A stretch of 64,000 nucleotides of DNA from positions 20,453,536 through 20,517,535 of the forward strand of contig OY294049.1 of NCBI GenBank assembly GCA_958510825.1, read 5' to 3'. The notes under the pieces were generated by a model, which was not told the DNA's origin, ran no database searches, and saw only the letters and a list, made by a program, of their open reading frames with translations. The translations under genes were made by a program, and so were the position numbers. The stretch's first letter is position 1. Each line of letters starts with the position of its first letter. Source of the DNA: Brachypterus glaber (lineage: Eukaryota > Arthropoda > Insecta > Coleoptera > Kateretidae). Positions 34,257-44,560 of the stretch are shown piece by piece.

Positions 34257-34441
34257 TACAGGGTGTTCCATTCAAAAATTAAAAGTAGGGGTCTTTTCCG
34301 GTTAAACCGGAAATAAAAAAATACATTATATGATATAATGCAAAATACGGTCTTATAGACATCCTGTAAATTTTATTCTTGTATCTCTAAGAATAAATAA
34401 AAGTTATTGGGGCGAGCCACCTTTGAAAAACACCCGGTATA
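34257..34441. mobile_element. 185-bp repeat with ends TACAGGGTG / CACCCGGTA
   Basis: TACAGGGTGTTCCATTCAAA begins and TTTGAAAAACACCCGGTATA ends the unit. This end pair with a ~180-bp interior is a common insect dispersed repeat as I recall. The short inverted ends are visible, and both sides abut TA. A partial relative may lie at 41221-41350 (ending CACCTTGTATA). Confidence 0.6.
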
Positions 34442-35368
34442 ATAAAATGCTTTAACTAATCTACCTATACTTTGTTTTTTATTTTATACAAAAAAAATGG
34501 TATGTATCATATTTTTAATAATAGGGCATAATCATGCAATTTATTGTATGATTTCTTTTTAAACAGTAGTATAATAAAAAAAAGGAAGTAATATAAAATA
34601 TATAGATTAATAGCTTTTATCTTATTTTTAGTCATTTTGGGACGTAAAATAAACCAAGGTTTTTTTATTTTTGAAGGTTTTTTTTCAAGGTGGCACCGTT
34701 TACTTAGTTTAAGCATATTTCATAAAAATTATAATTGATGGGTTGGTTGTGCTTGAAATCCTTTAACATATTAGTTTACAAAACATAATATAATGGCGAA
34801 AACTGATACTTTTTAAATATTTTATATATTTTTTTATTTAAATGGGGTTGTTACAAATTTGCTAGTCTAGTAGACAGAAGGTTAAATATACTTTAAATAA
34901 TACCTTAATCCAGCCTAGCCCGCAAGGCGCCCACATTTAACAACCAAACCAAAGATAAAAAAATAAATGCATAATTTTTCAAAAGTTAAACATGCTGAAC
35001 ATCCTGTATCCTGTATTTAATTTTATGCTACCTACGGTAATGCTACAGTAAAGTATATTGTATATCATGAAAATTTTATGTCGCTTTTATTACGAGGCAT
35101 CAATAAAAATGCCTAAGCTGTTTTTCGTTTTTCGGCAAACAACTGATTATCTTAATTCTTCAACATCTTATGAGAATTACTTTTGTTTCTACTGAAACGA
35201 GGGAAATCCTTTGTTATGGCCAGATTTCACCTAAAATAAATAAAACAATTTTATTTTTTCTTTGTTGAAAATCTTGAAATAAAATTTCTTTTTTGTCATT
35301 ACAACGGGTAGCAAAGAGCGGAAACCTTTGATTCGTGACTATCATTCCTATAAAAATATTTTAAACAC
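34442..35368. other. Spacer, nothing recognised
   Basis: A 69-codon minus-strand Lys-rich frame at 34507-34716 is not supported. No repeat structure seen. Confidence 0.45.
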
Positions 35369-35489
35369 ACACTGTAAAAAATAATAATAATTTTCTATAA
35401 AAAAGAAAAAAAAAATGGTTTAAATTATATGAATTTTATAATAGAATCTTAATATTATTTTCTAATTTTACCTTATTTTTTTACAGTGC
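35369..35489. mobile_element. 121-bp MITE, CACTGTAAAAAATAA ends
   Basis: CACTGTAAAAAATAATAATA at the left and TTATTTTTTTACAGTG at the right bound an AT-rich core. The termini resemble those of the 27923-28166 foldback. Confidence 0.7.
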
Positions 35490-35879
35490 AGAGAACAGCT
35501 TATTCAAATATTTATTAAGATCGTTTTTTTTTTCATTCTTTGATGGTTTTGCAAGATACATCTAAAGTAAAAAAAATAGACGACAATTTTCAATTTTTAA
35601 CTGCAATTTTTTCGTTTTGACTTACCTATTTAGGTCATAGTACCGATATCTTGCAAAAACCGCATTAAAAATGTTGTTTAACCCCTTTTGAAAGTTGTAC
35701 TCTTCATTTAATTTCTAGATAAAATAGTGGCATTTTTCAATTTCTTGTTTTTTTTTCTTGGCTATAACTTTCAATCGATTATAAAGAAGATATATAGGTC
35801 TAAATTACAGGTATGGTAAAGGCGAATGCCACTTAGTTGCTAGCCACTTATAATTCATTGGTTTTAACACCTATTCAAT
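35490..35879. other. Spacer, nothing recognised
   Basis: No coding or repeat signal beyond low-complexity T tracts. Confidence 0.45.
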
Positions 35880-36480
35880 CGATAAAAGATTTTAAGAAAG
35901 GCATAGGCGTGCTCTGGGTTATTTTCTCAAAACGAAAGTCATCTTAGTTCCCTGGAAAATAAAGGCCCTATACCAACCCATTAACTGGGAAAACCACGTT
36001 AAATACCTAACTATTATTCTATCTAAAAACCTTAAGTGGGATTAGCTCTTAATAGATATAAAAAGCTCCTTACCCATTAAAAACAAAGTTCCCTACAACC
36101 AAACCTTAAAGACTTCTCTGCGGAGCCAACGGCTGGAATAAAATCATCCTCAACAAAATTCTTTTATACAAACTTCAGGCCTTTCAAAGAAAGGTACACA
36201 AAATATGCCTCAATGCCCCATGGTTCATAAGGAACACCCACATACATAGGGATCTCGACATGCCCCTCCTCAAAAAATTACCCGTCATAGCATGGCCTCT
36301 ATCCAAACCAAATCAAGATCACCCATATCCCCTTATTTCAAGTTTCTTTTACGATCACGAAACTCCAAGTATCAACAAAAATATTTAAAATGTTCTCACC
36401 CCTCTAATCTCCATTAAAACTAACCCCTATTAAGACATATAAACCAAAAAAACTACAAACTACTATAAGTTAAAAATAAT
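35880..36480 (+). pseudogene. Jockey-type LINE reverse transcriptase, decayed C-terminal part
   Basis: Conceptual translation in shifting frames gives NWENHVKYLTIILSKNLKWD, matching the consensus that precedes the thumb in Jockey-clade RTs (WxxHVKYLGVxLDxxLxW, family knowledge). About 55 codons later comes LQAFQRKVHKICLNAPWFIR, then NTHIHRDLDMPLLKKL, the hallmark 'NAPWFIRNxxIHRDL' segment. The endonuclease and the catalytic RT core are missing, and at least two frameshifts and several stops are present. It is an old 5'-truncated copy. Confidence 0.8.
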
Positions 36481-36729
36481 TTAACCAAGGCTGTGATTAA
36501 TAGGCCTATAAACCACATGTCTGTAAAAAATACACCTTTTAAAATTGAAAACGGCCGTAGATAAAGTATAGTATTCTACTCGCTTATAATAGCTATTAAT
36601 CATTTGGGTGATTACGCCACTCGTCTATCGGTCTAGTTTCGAAAAATTCACCCTCATTGATTGAAAGAAATCTGGAACTCGAAAACTCGACCTCCCTTTC
36701 TGTTAAAAAACACACTTCACTGTCCGCAT

Positions 36730-36852
36730 TTTAGAAATCTAAAATATCAAATATATGCCGAAAGGTAGTTTATGTTGTCTTATTTATTTTAATTTAATTT
36801 GATATCTGAATCAGTTGAAAAGTTAGGAGGCGAGGAGGGTGACTTTTTGACC
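36730..36852. mobile_element. Degraded copy 4 of the GCGGTCCAAAAGTCACC foldback
   Basis: Contains TCTAAAATATCAAATATATG, TATGTTGTCTTATTTA and AGTTGAAAAGTTAGGAGG, then GGGTGACTTTTTGACC. It is a diverged right half of the family seen intact at 2991-3190. Confidence 0.6.
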
Positions 36853-37036
36853 TCATTTGTTACGAAATTTAATGATATAGAAGAAATTAATATTCAGCAA
36901 AACACTAAACTCTAATAAACCTATTGAACTATTTGGATCTGACCCTGTATAGAAAACAACCATAGGAGTTTTCTGAAAAGTTATAGGCTTGGAATATATT
37001 ATGATATTTATTTAGGATAAATTTGACCGTTACACT

Positions 37037-37320
37037 ATGGTCCGGGCGATACCCAAAATTGGCATTAATTCGGCTGTTTGCCCTACAGGTATAAAAATGG
37101 GTGTAGGGAGGTATTTTAGAATGCTAAAACCGAATATGACATTAAAAGTTAAAAATTCAAAATGGCGGGTCCAATATGGCCTCTATATAGTTAAATTTAT
37201 AAATAGAGTTTTACTTTAAATTGGTTTGGACTTTTATGGGTTGCTTAAATTCAATTTCGCAATAAGAATAAAAAATGTAAAATGGCGTATTTGAAATGGC
37301 GTCTATAATCCTTAAATTTA
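37037..37320. repeat. Repeat related to the 12.2-12.9 kb array
   Basis: AATTCAAAATGGCGGGTCCA followed by ATATGG, and a second AAAATGGCGTATTTGAAATG, echo the AAAATGGCGGATCCAATATGG unit of the TTAA-flanked foldback. Only two loose units are present and no termini were found. Confidence 0.45.
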
Positions 37321-37409
37321 AAACTGTATTTTTTTATTTTCTTGCACATAAATATATTTATCTAATCTAATTTTTATTATTTTATCGATTTTTAATTATT
37401 ATCAATTAC

Positions 37410-37790
37410 CTACATACCAAATTTCATGTTTCTACGACCTCCCGTTCGAAGGATATACATGTACAGGTCGGCCATTTGGTTTTTTGTTTTGTTATTTTTT
37501 GTTTGTCATTAGATACCAAATTCATACCACCCTACATACCAGATTTTAAGTTTCTATGACCTCCCGTTCGAAAAACATGACTTTGACAGGTCGACCATCT
37601 TGGTTTTTGGTTTTTGCTGATTTTTGTTTTTCATTGTGTCCCTAAATACCGAATTTTAAGTTTCTACGACTTCCAGTTCAAAGAATGTCACTTTTACAGG
37701 TCCGCCATCTTGTTTTTTGATTTTTTTGATTTTAGTTTGTCATTGTACCCATACTAAATTTCGAGTTTCTACTACCTCCCGATCAAAAAA
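37410..37790. repeat. Four tandem units, TTTCTACGACCTCCCGTTCG
   Basis: Units with TTTCTACGACCTCCCGTTCG, CAGGTCGGCCAT and a T/G-rich end begin near 37429, 37552, 37661 and 37766, giving periods of 123, 109 and 105 bp. The last unit is truncated. Confidence 0.8.
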
Positions 37791-38184
37791 TGTAAGATAA
37801 ATGCATAGTCCATTTTTTTTAATATTCAACTGTCCATAATTTTACGTATTATTATTTTTTTCTTGGCGAAACCAAAAAATCGACAAAAAGCCGCCAGTTT
37901 TTAAGAAACGGCATAACTTAAGCTACAATTTGGTGCAAAAAAAATCTAAAAAATCCTGTTGAACTTCGGGGAACTTTTAAAAGTATGTCATAAGCTAAAT
38001 ATCACGGAACGTCTATGGTCGATTTGGTCTCCTGATGTATGCATAAATTTATACATAAAATCCTATTATTACCCTGCTGTTATACGAAAAATAGTCCTAT
38101 TATCAAATTATGTTTTTGGATTGGGTACTGTAAACAAGTTTAAAGCTGAAAAGCTCGCTGAACCCCAATAACCTCACTTCTTCG

Positions 38185-38590
38185 TTTGGAAAAGTATTTT
38201 TTCTACGATCTAATAGAAAAGTTAACATATCTACAAAAAAAATAAGTTTTTTGACCGAAAAATAACCTATTTCTTAGCATTTTACTTTTCTGCTCGTTAC
38301 CATAACAGGAAGCGCAAAATTGAATTTTGTAGTGTAGTGTAGGCAACCGGCAAGTCAATCTTAAATAAGCTATCAACTTGACAGTGTCAAGTATATGCTA
38401 GGGGATGTTGTGTTCTGCCATTTTTTTAATATAAAATTATTATTTATCTTTAATCAAATCTCAATTTCGTGTGCTAAATATTTATGTGTTAAATATTTGT
38501 TGTTAAAGAATTATGGAGAGTTACTGTGATGAGGGTTTTTCTTTTAAACCACCAAATTTGCAAAAAATTGTGCAAAAAAGTGCTGCGTAA
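38185..38590 (-). repeat. Dispersed repeat R2, copy B
   Basis: Inverse of 25110-25560, with TTTCTACGATCTAATAGAAA, AAAATAACCTATTTCTTAGC, TCAATTTCGTGTGCTAAAT and ACCACCAAATTTGCAAAAAA. It carries a single copy of the 88-bp segment that is doubled in copy A. Confidence 0.75.
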
Positions 38591-38914
38591 GGTTATAAAT
38601 TTACCCATGAATAACTTCACTGTGTAGTCTCTCCACCGGCACAGCTGGTTTCAGACAGATTACGAAATTTAGACATTTTATAGATCTCGACTTTCTGATG
38701 GTGATGGTAATGGTAATGGTTTAGGTGCTAGGTAACTTTTAGGATCTCGAGCTGGCTCATCCAACTTGCCAATATTCATTTTTGCAGCTTTTTTAATTTG
38801 GGGTTTAAAGAGCTTTTTTCAAATTTATTTTCAGCGCATAAAAATATGTAACACTTTAATAGTCTGGTTATAAGGTTAAGAGTAATGTTTTTTTTTGTGG
38901 GACTGTTTTTATAT

Positions 38915-39130
38915 ACCGTGCCTTCTAAAAGAAACCCCCCCTTAACTTTTGAACGAGTTAAAATATCGACTTCAAATTTAAAACACCTAAATAGGACAAC
39001 CCAAACTATCTTTTCGAATATGCTTGATATTTTTAGCTCTTAAAATGTTGGCAAGGAGGTATGTGGGGGATTTTTTTTAACAGAGATGGGGCTCGTGTGA
39101 TATATCATTTTAAAGCTTATAAAATTATCC
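38915..39130. mobile_element. Half copy 3 of the GCGGTCCAAAAGTCACC foldback
   Basis: AACCCCCCCTTAACTTTTGA, ACGAGTTAAAATATCGACTT and ACTATCTTTTCGAATATGCT match the left arm of the longer 40590 copy, including TTTAGCTCTTAAAATGTTGG and AGGTATGTGGGGGA. No matching right arm follows. Confidence 0.65.
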
Positions 39131-39400
39131 GTTTAACTTTATGCTTTTTATTTTTTTTAAACATTTTGTTGGGTGTTTTAAATAAGGTTGAAAATGGGTA
39201 TATTCGTCAAAATTTATTTTAAAAAATTAAACAATTTTTGAAAAATTTATTGTATGTTTCAAAAATGTCAATTATACTTTTAAACTAAATAGATATAAAG
39301 AAAAATTAAAAGAAAAATCTTAAAAAGTCCTTAATATCTAGAATAACGGTTTTATGGACTTAGTCCACTTTAGCCTTGAACCCTTCAAATATAGATACTT

Positions 39401-39892
39401 AAGATCCCTAAAAGGTACTGTGTCTGGTGCAGTTCTGCGTACAGCATACTTCGGGTTAATACATTCCTAGAATATGGTATAGCTTTGTGGGGAGATTGTG
39501 CTGACAGTGAAAGAATATTTAGCCTTCAGAGGAGAGCTGTTCGAGTTGTTGGGAGTTTGGGATACAGGGATGAATGTAGAGGTAAGTTTATAGAATTTAG
39601 CATTCTCACTCTTCCTTGCCTCTATATATATCACTGTCTCCGACATGCTCACATCAACCAATGCAGCTTTTCTCGGAATGCTGATGTTCATCAGCACAAT
39701 ACTCGAGCAAAAAATGATTTGCGTCCTGGTTTCTTCAGGTTAAGGGCATCGCAGAATGGTCTGAATTTTCATTCTCTTAAGTTTTTTAACAAACTTCCAG
39801 AGACCGTTCGTGGTCTTCCGGTGGTAAGTTTCGAAAAAGTTATAAAAAACACTTATTGGCAAACGCTTTCTATTCGGTTTCTGAGTTGCTGA
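39401..39892 (+). pseudogene. LINE ORF2 C-terminal remnant with frameshift
   Basis: The frame AVLRTAYFGLIHS shifts by one base into LEYGIALWGD (near 39465), then continues as IFSLQRRAVRVVG, ILTLPCLYIYHCLRH and FFNKLPETVRGLP to a TGA just after 39892. The order 'LRTxYFGLIHSxLEYGIxLWG - LQxRAxRxxxG - LTLPSLYIY - NKLP' is the conserved C-terminal region of many insect non-LTR ORF2 proteins (family knowledge). The RT core is missing because of 5' truncation. A ~170-bp 3' UTR and a (GACTAT)n tail follow. Confidence 0.8.
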
Positions 39893-40065
39893 ACTTTGAT
39901 TTTTCAAACATGGTGTCCAACTAGTGTTTTGTTTTTGCTCAATTATGTTTTATATATTACTTTTATTCCTTTTTGTAAACAAATGTATGTTTTGTCTATA
40001 TATATATTTATTATTTAAAATATTGACCTGTGTAAAGATCTTTGTAATCTATTAGCATTAATAAA

Positions 40066-40105
40066 TTATGACTATGACTATGACTATGACTATGACTATG
40101 ACTAT
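40066..40105 (+). repeat. (GACTAT)n tail of the LINE remnant
   Basis: After AATAAATTAT come about six GACTAT units, a hexamer tail at the expected 3' end of the 39401-39892 LINE copy. Confidence 0.85.
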
Positions 40106-40588
40106 ATGTCGCCAGGACCTTTGTCACTAAAAATGGCTCACCGCATATTTAATCGACGAGATTCTTTATCGGGCGGTAGTTTGTTTGCAGGTATCCTGTA
40201 GTAATCCGTAAATAAGACTGTTACACTTAGTTGGGCAGTATATCGAAAGCTTGAACTTAAATTTATAGCAAAATAATTATAGTCCTAGCTTCCTATTAGG
40301 GTCAATTATCTTAAATGGTGTTCTCACTAATATTTAATTAATATCGTTGTTTAGATTTTAATTTTTGACTGCCAGAATATTACTGTTTTAATTTATTACT
40401 CACGTATATGGTAATTTATGAAAATTTTATGAGATATCAACATTAATTTAACTTTTCCTACATAAAATAGATGATGTATCCTATACAACCAGCAAAAAAG
40501 AGATAGATATGGCTAACGTTAATTAATCTATTAGATCTATTAGATACCCGTTAAACGGGAAAACTATTTAAATAAATAAATAATACAT
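40106..40588. other. Spacer, nothing recognised
   Basis: AT-rich. No coding or repeat signal. Confidence 0.5.
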
Positions 40589-41063
40589 AAAGAGCGGTCT
40601 AAAAGTCACCCCCCCCCTAACCTTTTGAACCAGTTGAGATATCGACTTCAAATTTGGAACTTTTAAATAAGACAACTAAAACTATCTTTTAGCATATATT
40701 TAATACTTTCAGCTTTTAAAATGTGGGCAGGGGGGCATGGGGGCACATTTTTTTAAATGGAAAGGGGGGTCGTGTAATACATCATTTCAAAGCTTATAAA
40801 ATTCTCTATTTAAACTAACATTTTAATTTTTTTTTTAAGGTTTTGATTTTTCAATTTTTTGTGCTAAAACATTCGATTTTTTAAGTTTTTTTTTATAAAT
40901 TTTTATTTATGTCAACTAAAATTAGTTTAAAAGTATAATTAACATGTTTTTAATATGAAGTTAGTCATTTTTAAAAAATTATCACACGACCCCCCCTTTC
41001 CATTTAAAAAAATGTCCCCCATGCCCCCCTGACCACATTTTAAGAGCTGAAAATATCAAATAT

Positions 41064-42012
41064 ATGCTAAAAGATAGTTGTCTTATTTAAGATTTCTAAA
41101 GAGCTTAGCAGGGTAAGCAGGTCCAAAAATAAATATTGAAAATAAATAACAAAAAATGTTTATTCGTTTCGCACACTCCTGGTTTAAATAAGTACGTGAA
41201 AATGACATTCAAAGATGGGCCTTATTTCAAAGGGGCGTAGCTCCCTTATGACGCATTTTTAGACATATATTTATAGGAACTTTTTGTCATATTTTATCAT
41301 GTAGAATCACCTGTTAAAATTTCCTACGCTATTTTAAATACACCTTGTATATACTTTACACTTTAATTTTTATGATCCTCAATTGACTATGATTTTAATT
41401 TTGCTTGGTTTCTTAGAATAAACATTTTTTGTTATTTATTTTCAATATTTATTTTTGGACCTATTTATATTAAATAAAAATTCGATTATTCCAAATAATA
41501 TTCTTAATTCTATACTACTACAAATGCGTACCTGACACAGTTTTTATTTTTTTTACACTGTTCTACCACATGAAAAAAATTAAATTTTTGATATGTTTTA
41601 GATCGAATACGAATACATAACATAAAAAAAAATGGCGGGTGTGTTCGGCCAAAAATGGGCCTTTTAGGCTCTTCAAAAAATACAAGTGATTTTTTTATGG
41701 GTTAGAATAGTCGCAAATCGACAATATTATTTTTGTAGACTATCCCTATAGTCCTTATTATGTCTTCCAAATTTGAAGTCAATCGGATCAGCAGGACCGG
41801 AGAAAAAAATGATTCATGTCGAACTAAAAAAATTAATTCTGACCCCCCTGTGGGTCGTTGGGGGCTGAAAATCTGGGAATCAACTGACCTCTATGGGGGC
41901 TACCTTTTGCACAAATACTCAGCTCAAATCGGGCTGGGGCACTTTTTACCTGCTTACCCTGCTAAGCTCTTTAGAAATCTTAAATAAGACAACTTAAACT
42001 ATCTTTTAGCAT
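41064..42012. repeat. Second-level palindrome, arms ending AAAGAGCTTAGCAGGGTAAG
   Basis: The segment from TGCTAAAAGATAGTTGTCTT through AAAGAGCTTAGCAGGGTAAG to CAGGT (to 41122) is mirrored from ACCTGCTTACCCTGCTAAGC (41948) to ATCTTTTAGCA (about 42011). The inner 25 bp match perfectly. The outer part is the foldback family's own arm. Confidence 0.8.
41120..41461. mobile_element. Innermost 342-bp MITE with perfect 46-bp TIRs
   Basis: GGTCCAAAAATAAATATTGA at 41120 starts an arm that is mirrored with no mismatch over 46 bp at 41416-41461 (start GAATAAACATTTTTTGTTAT). It is the third level of nesting. The perfect arms suggest a recent or gene-converted copy. The interior ends of other repeats (CACCTTGTATA near 41350) may be included. 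Confidence 0.85.
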
Positions 42013-42250
42013 ATATATCTCAACTCGTTCAAAAGTTAAAAGGGGGGGTGACTTTTGGACCGCACTGTATACAAACTTAACTAACCACAAGGATAGATAA
42101 AGTTTAAGAATAATATATCGTCGTGTTACTTTTACTACCTCGTATCTCCAAAAATTCGATTTTCGGTTTTTGCTCTAATCAATTCTGTACATGATTAGTA
42201 ATGACCTAAACAAAGTCCTAATTTAAAATTCCAATTGGTTTATAAGTTAT

Positions 42251-44098
42251 GTTAGATTAGATTAGATTAGATTAGATTTATTCAGATCCATTGATGTATA
42301 GTACAAATCGGATGTAGTCAATACAATATTAGCCAGTATAAAAACATATAAAATTATAATAAATAAGTACACACAAATTAAAATTTAGTGACCATAAAAT
42401 TCAGAGAGAGAGTAAAAACAATTTTCGCTCAGATAATTTTTTGTTCTGTATTTAAATTGGTTGAGGCTGCCAGAGTTTTTGATAAAATTAGGCAACTTAT
42501 TATACAGCCCAATGGCGGTGAGCTTGGGGCCCCTACCTACCTGAACCAGATTATAAGGGGGGGCATATAGAGAATCTGATTGACGAGTGACGTACAAATT
42601 AACATCCCCACAGTTAACAAAACTATCTAAATTTTTCCTGATGTAAACAACGCTTTCAAGTATATACATACTATAAATAGTGAGAATTCTATGCTGTTTA
42701 AACAGTGTCCTGCAAGAGGAATTAAACGAGCCTTTGAACATCAAACGGATAATTCTTTTTTGAAGAATAAAAACCTTGCTAATGTGGGCACTGTTTCCCC
42801 AACAAAGAAGACCATATGTAAGTAATGAATTTATGCATCCAAAATAATATTTTTTAAGTGTAGAAGGACTGACTGTATCTCTAATTTGAGAAATACAATA
42901 GCACTTTGTAGCCAACTTCTTAACCAGACCCTCTATATGTCCCTTCCATGAAAGGGTAGAATCTATTAAAATATCCAGAAATTTACCACTGTCGCTCTGC
43001 TGGACAATACTTTTACCAGATTTGACCAGAATACTCAGATTAGGATTTGATCTCAGCGGGTGAAACAAAATAAAGTTGGTTTTGGAAGAATTTAAAATTA
43101 GTCCATTATTAGTACACCAAGTTGACATATTTAGAATGCAGGTATTTAATTTTTCACTGAGTGAGGTGAAATCCCCTGCAGAAACGATCTCAGAAGTGTC
43201 ATCAGCAAATAATATTAGATGTTCATTATTAAAAAAAGACAAATCGTTAATAAAAATTATGAATAATAATGGTCCCAATATACTTCCCTGTGGTACACCT
43301 GATTCACAAGAAAGCTTCTTCGAAAATACATTTGACATTTTTACAATCTGGTATCTCCCAGACAGGTAGGACTCCAGCCACCTGAGGGCAGGTCCACGTA
43401 CTCCATATGCAAATAACTTTTCTAATAGTAACTTATGGTTTATAGTATCAAAAGCTTTTGAAAGGTCATAAAAAAGGCCACCTGTTTTTTGCCTATTGTT
43501 TAAGTTTTCTAAGATTTTATCAAACATTGAAAAAATTGCATCTTGTGTGGACCGGCCCCTAGTAAAACCATACTGTCTGGGAGATAGCAGGTTGTTCAGT
43601 ATAAAAAAATCTAATAATCTAGAATAAAAAGCCTTCTCAAGAACTTTTGAAAAAACCGAGAGAATTGCTACAGGTCTATAGTTTTCCACAAGGTCAGGAT
43701 TGCCTTTTTTGTATATTGGGACCACCATTGACGTCTTCAATTCTCTAGGGAAATATCCTGTTTCAAAGGAACAGTTTATTAGATGTGTAAGAGGTTCTAG
43801 AAGTTGATCAGACACTTCCTTAATCAGACTGCAGGGAACTCCATCCACTCCAGCAGATTTTTTCTTTGAGACAGAGTTTATTATATTCTTAACTTCATGG
43901 GTGGTGACAGGGCTCAAAAATAAAGATTTATTATTTACAGGGATTTTTGGTGAGGCAAGACTAGAAGGGACATTTGTTGAAATGAGAGATTTTACAGAGT
44001 TTACAAAATGATCATTTATCAAATCCGCCGTATCAGTTGGATTTAATATATTTTTTTGGGCACCTGAAAGTCTTGGTAAATTTTCTTTTTTGGATTTT
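42251..44098 (-). mobile_element. 5'-truncated non-LTR retrotransposon inside the TIR element
   Basis: On the minus strand, coding sequence starts abruptly near 44098, then comes a short 3' UTR (42384-42280) and a (TAATC)n-type tail, seen as TTAGATTAGATTAGATTAGA at 42252-42279. ATGT occurs at both junctions (about 42249-42252 and 44099-44102) and may be a short target duplication. The endonuclease domain is absent. The long intact RT frame suggests a young insertion. Confidence 0.85.
42385..44097 (-). CDS. Non-LTR retrotransposon reverse transcriptase, ORF2 C-terminal part
   Basis: An RNA-dependent DNA polymerase for target-primed reverse transcription. From the first start-like codon at 44022 it has 545 residues, and the frame stays open about 25 codons further upstream to the truncation point. 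RT motifs appear in order: KKKSAGVDGVP (53-63), VVPIYKKGNPDLVENYRPVA (100-119), YDLSKAFDTINHKLL (185-199), SGVPQGSILGPLLF (241-254) and the catalytic LFADD (271-275), giving a D186/D274/D275 triad. The thumb motif FLDILIDSTLSW (348-359) has Asp where Gly is usual. The C-terminal part carries LLTYGLLCWG and YNKLPNFI. It lacks the N-terminal endonuclease and probably ORF1, so it cannot be autonomous. It resembles Jockey/CR1-type insect LINEs. Confidence 0.9.
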   Translation of the reverse strand, partial: KSKKENLPRLSGAQKNILNPTDTADLINDHFVNSVKSLISTNVPSSLASPKIPVNNKSLFLSPVTTHEVKNIINSVSKKKSAGVDGVPCSLIKEVSDQLLEPLTHLINCSFETGYFPRELKTSMVVPIYKKGNPDLVENYRPVAILSVFSKVLEKAFYSRLLDFFILNNLLSPRQYGFTRGRSTQDAIFSMFDKILENLNNRQKTGGLFYDLSKAFDTINHKLLLEKLFAYGVRGPALRWLESYLSGRYQIVKMSNVFSKKLSCESGVPQGSILGPLLFIIFINDLSFFNNEHLILFADDTSEIVSAGDFTSLSEKLNTCILNMSTWCTNNGLILNSSKTNFILFHPLRSNPNLSILVKSGKSIVQQSDSGKFLDILIDSTLSWKGHIEGLVKKLATKCYCISQIRDTVSPSTLKKYYFGCINSLLTYGLLCWGNSAHISKVFILQKRIIRLMFKGSFNSSCRTLFKQHRILTIYSMYILESVVYIRKNLDSFVNCGDVNLYVTRQSDSLYAPPYNLVQVGRGPKLTAIGLYNKLPNFIKNSGSLNQFKYRTKNYLSENCFYSLSEFYGH

Positions 44099-44309
44099 GG
44101 ATGTGGAACTAATTATCTCGTATCTCCTTTACTACTTAAAATAAATAACTGTAACTACCTCGTATCTCCAATATTAGGCCGTAAATAAGGAATTTCCCGT
44201 AGGTGAAAATATCTAAGAAGATAAAACTTTGCATACTTATGTATTTGGATGCGGAAAATATATTGGTGAAGTAAAAAAAAACCTACTACCACCCCGCCAT
44301 CTCACCCCC

Positions 44310-44560
44310 AGTGGTAAAAAATATCCTTTTATCGTTTTTTTTTCTTAAAATGTTTATAAAATTTATATCTAGGCGGTGGAGTTGGAATTTTCTTATCATC
44401 AGAATCACTTTCAGAAACCTCAAAAACCCCTATATACCAACTTTTACAAAAATATTGTGAACATTTTAAAATAATCACCCCCACGGGAGAAGTTAGAAAA
44501 AAAATTATCATCAGATTCAGTTAAATCAACCTGAAAAACCCCAATATACTATTTTTTACT
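44310..44560 (-). repeat. Two inverted units of the 54-57 kb repeat family
   Basis: TCATCAGAATCACTTTCAGA, AACCTCAAAAACCCCTATAT and ACCAAC, then a second unit with ATCATCAGATTCAG and ACCCCAATATAC, are reverse complements of the GGTATATTGGGGTTTTTGAG / GTGAATCTGATAATAA unit that is tandem at 55.1-57.3 kb. They lie inside the interrupted TIR element. The 60-codon frame here is not a gene. Confidence 0.7.

Larger units (their letters stand above)
40590..42067. mobile_element. Long copy 2 of the GCGGTCCAAAAGTCACC foldback, with nested elements
   Basis: The left end AGAGCGGTCTAAAAGTCACC and the right end GGTGACTTTTGGACCGCACT abut TA (40588-40589 and 42068-42069). The left part repeats the copy-1 arm and adds AAAATGTGGGCAGGGGGGCA. 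Its complement, TGCCCCCCTGACCACATTTT, lies at about 41023-41042. The right arm is interrupted at about 41098 by a second inverted-repeat unit that itself contains a third. No coding sequence. The 75-codon frame at 41760-41987 is a by-product. Confidence 0.8.

Noticed and set aside
42241..42280. TTAGATTAGATTAGA resembling an insect telomeric repeat
   Set aside because: The insect telomere repeat is TTAGG; this TTAGA run sits exactly at the 3' end of a LINE and is its tail.
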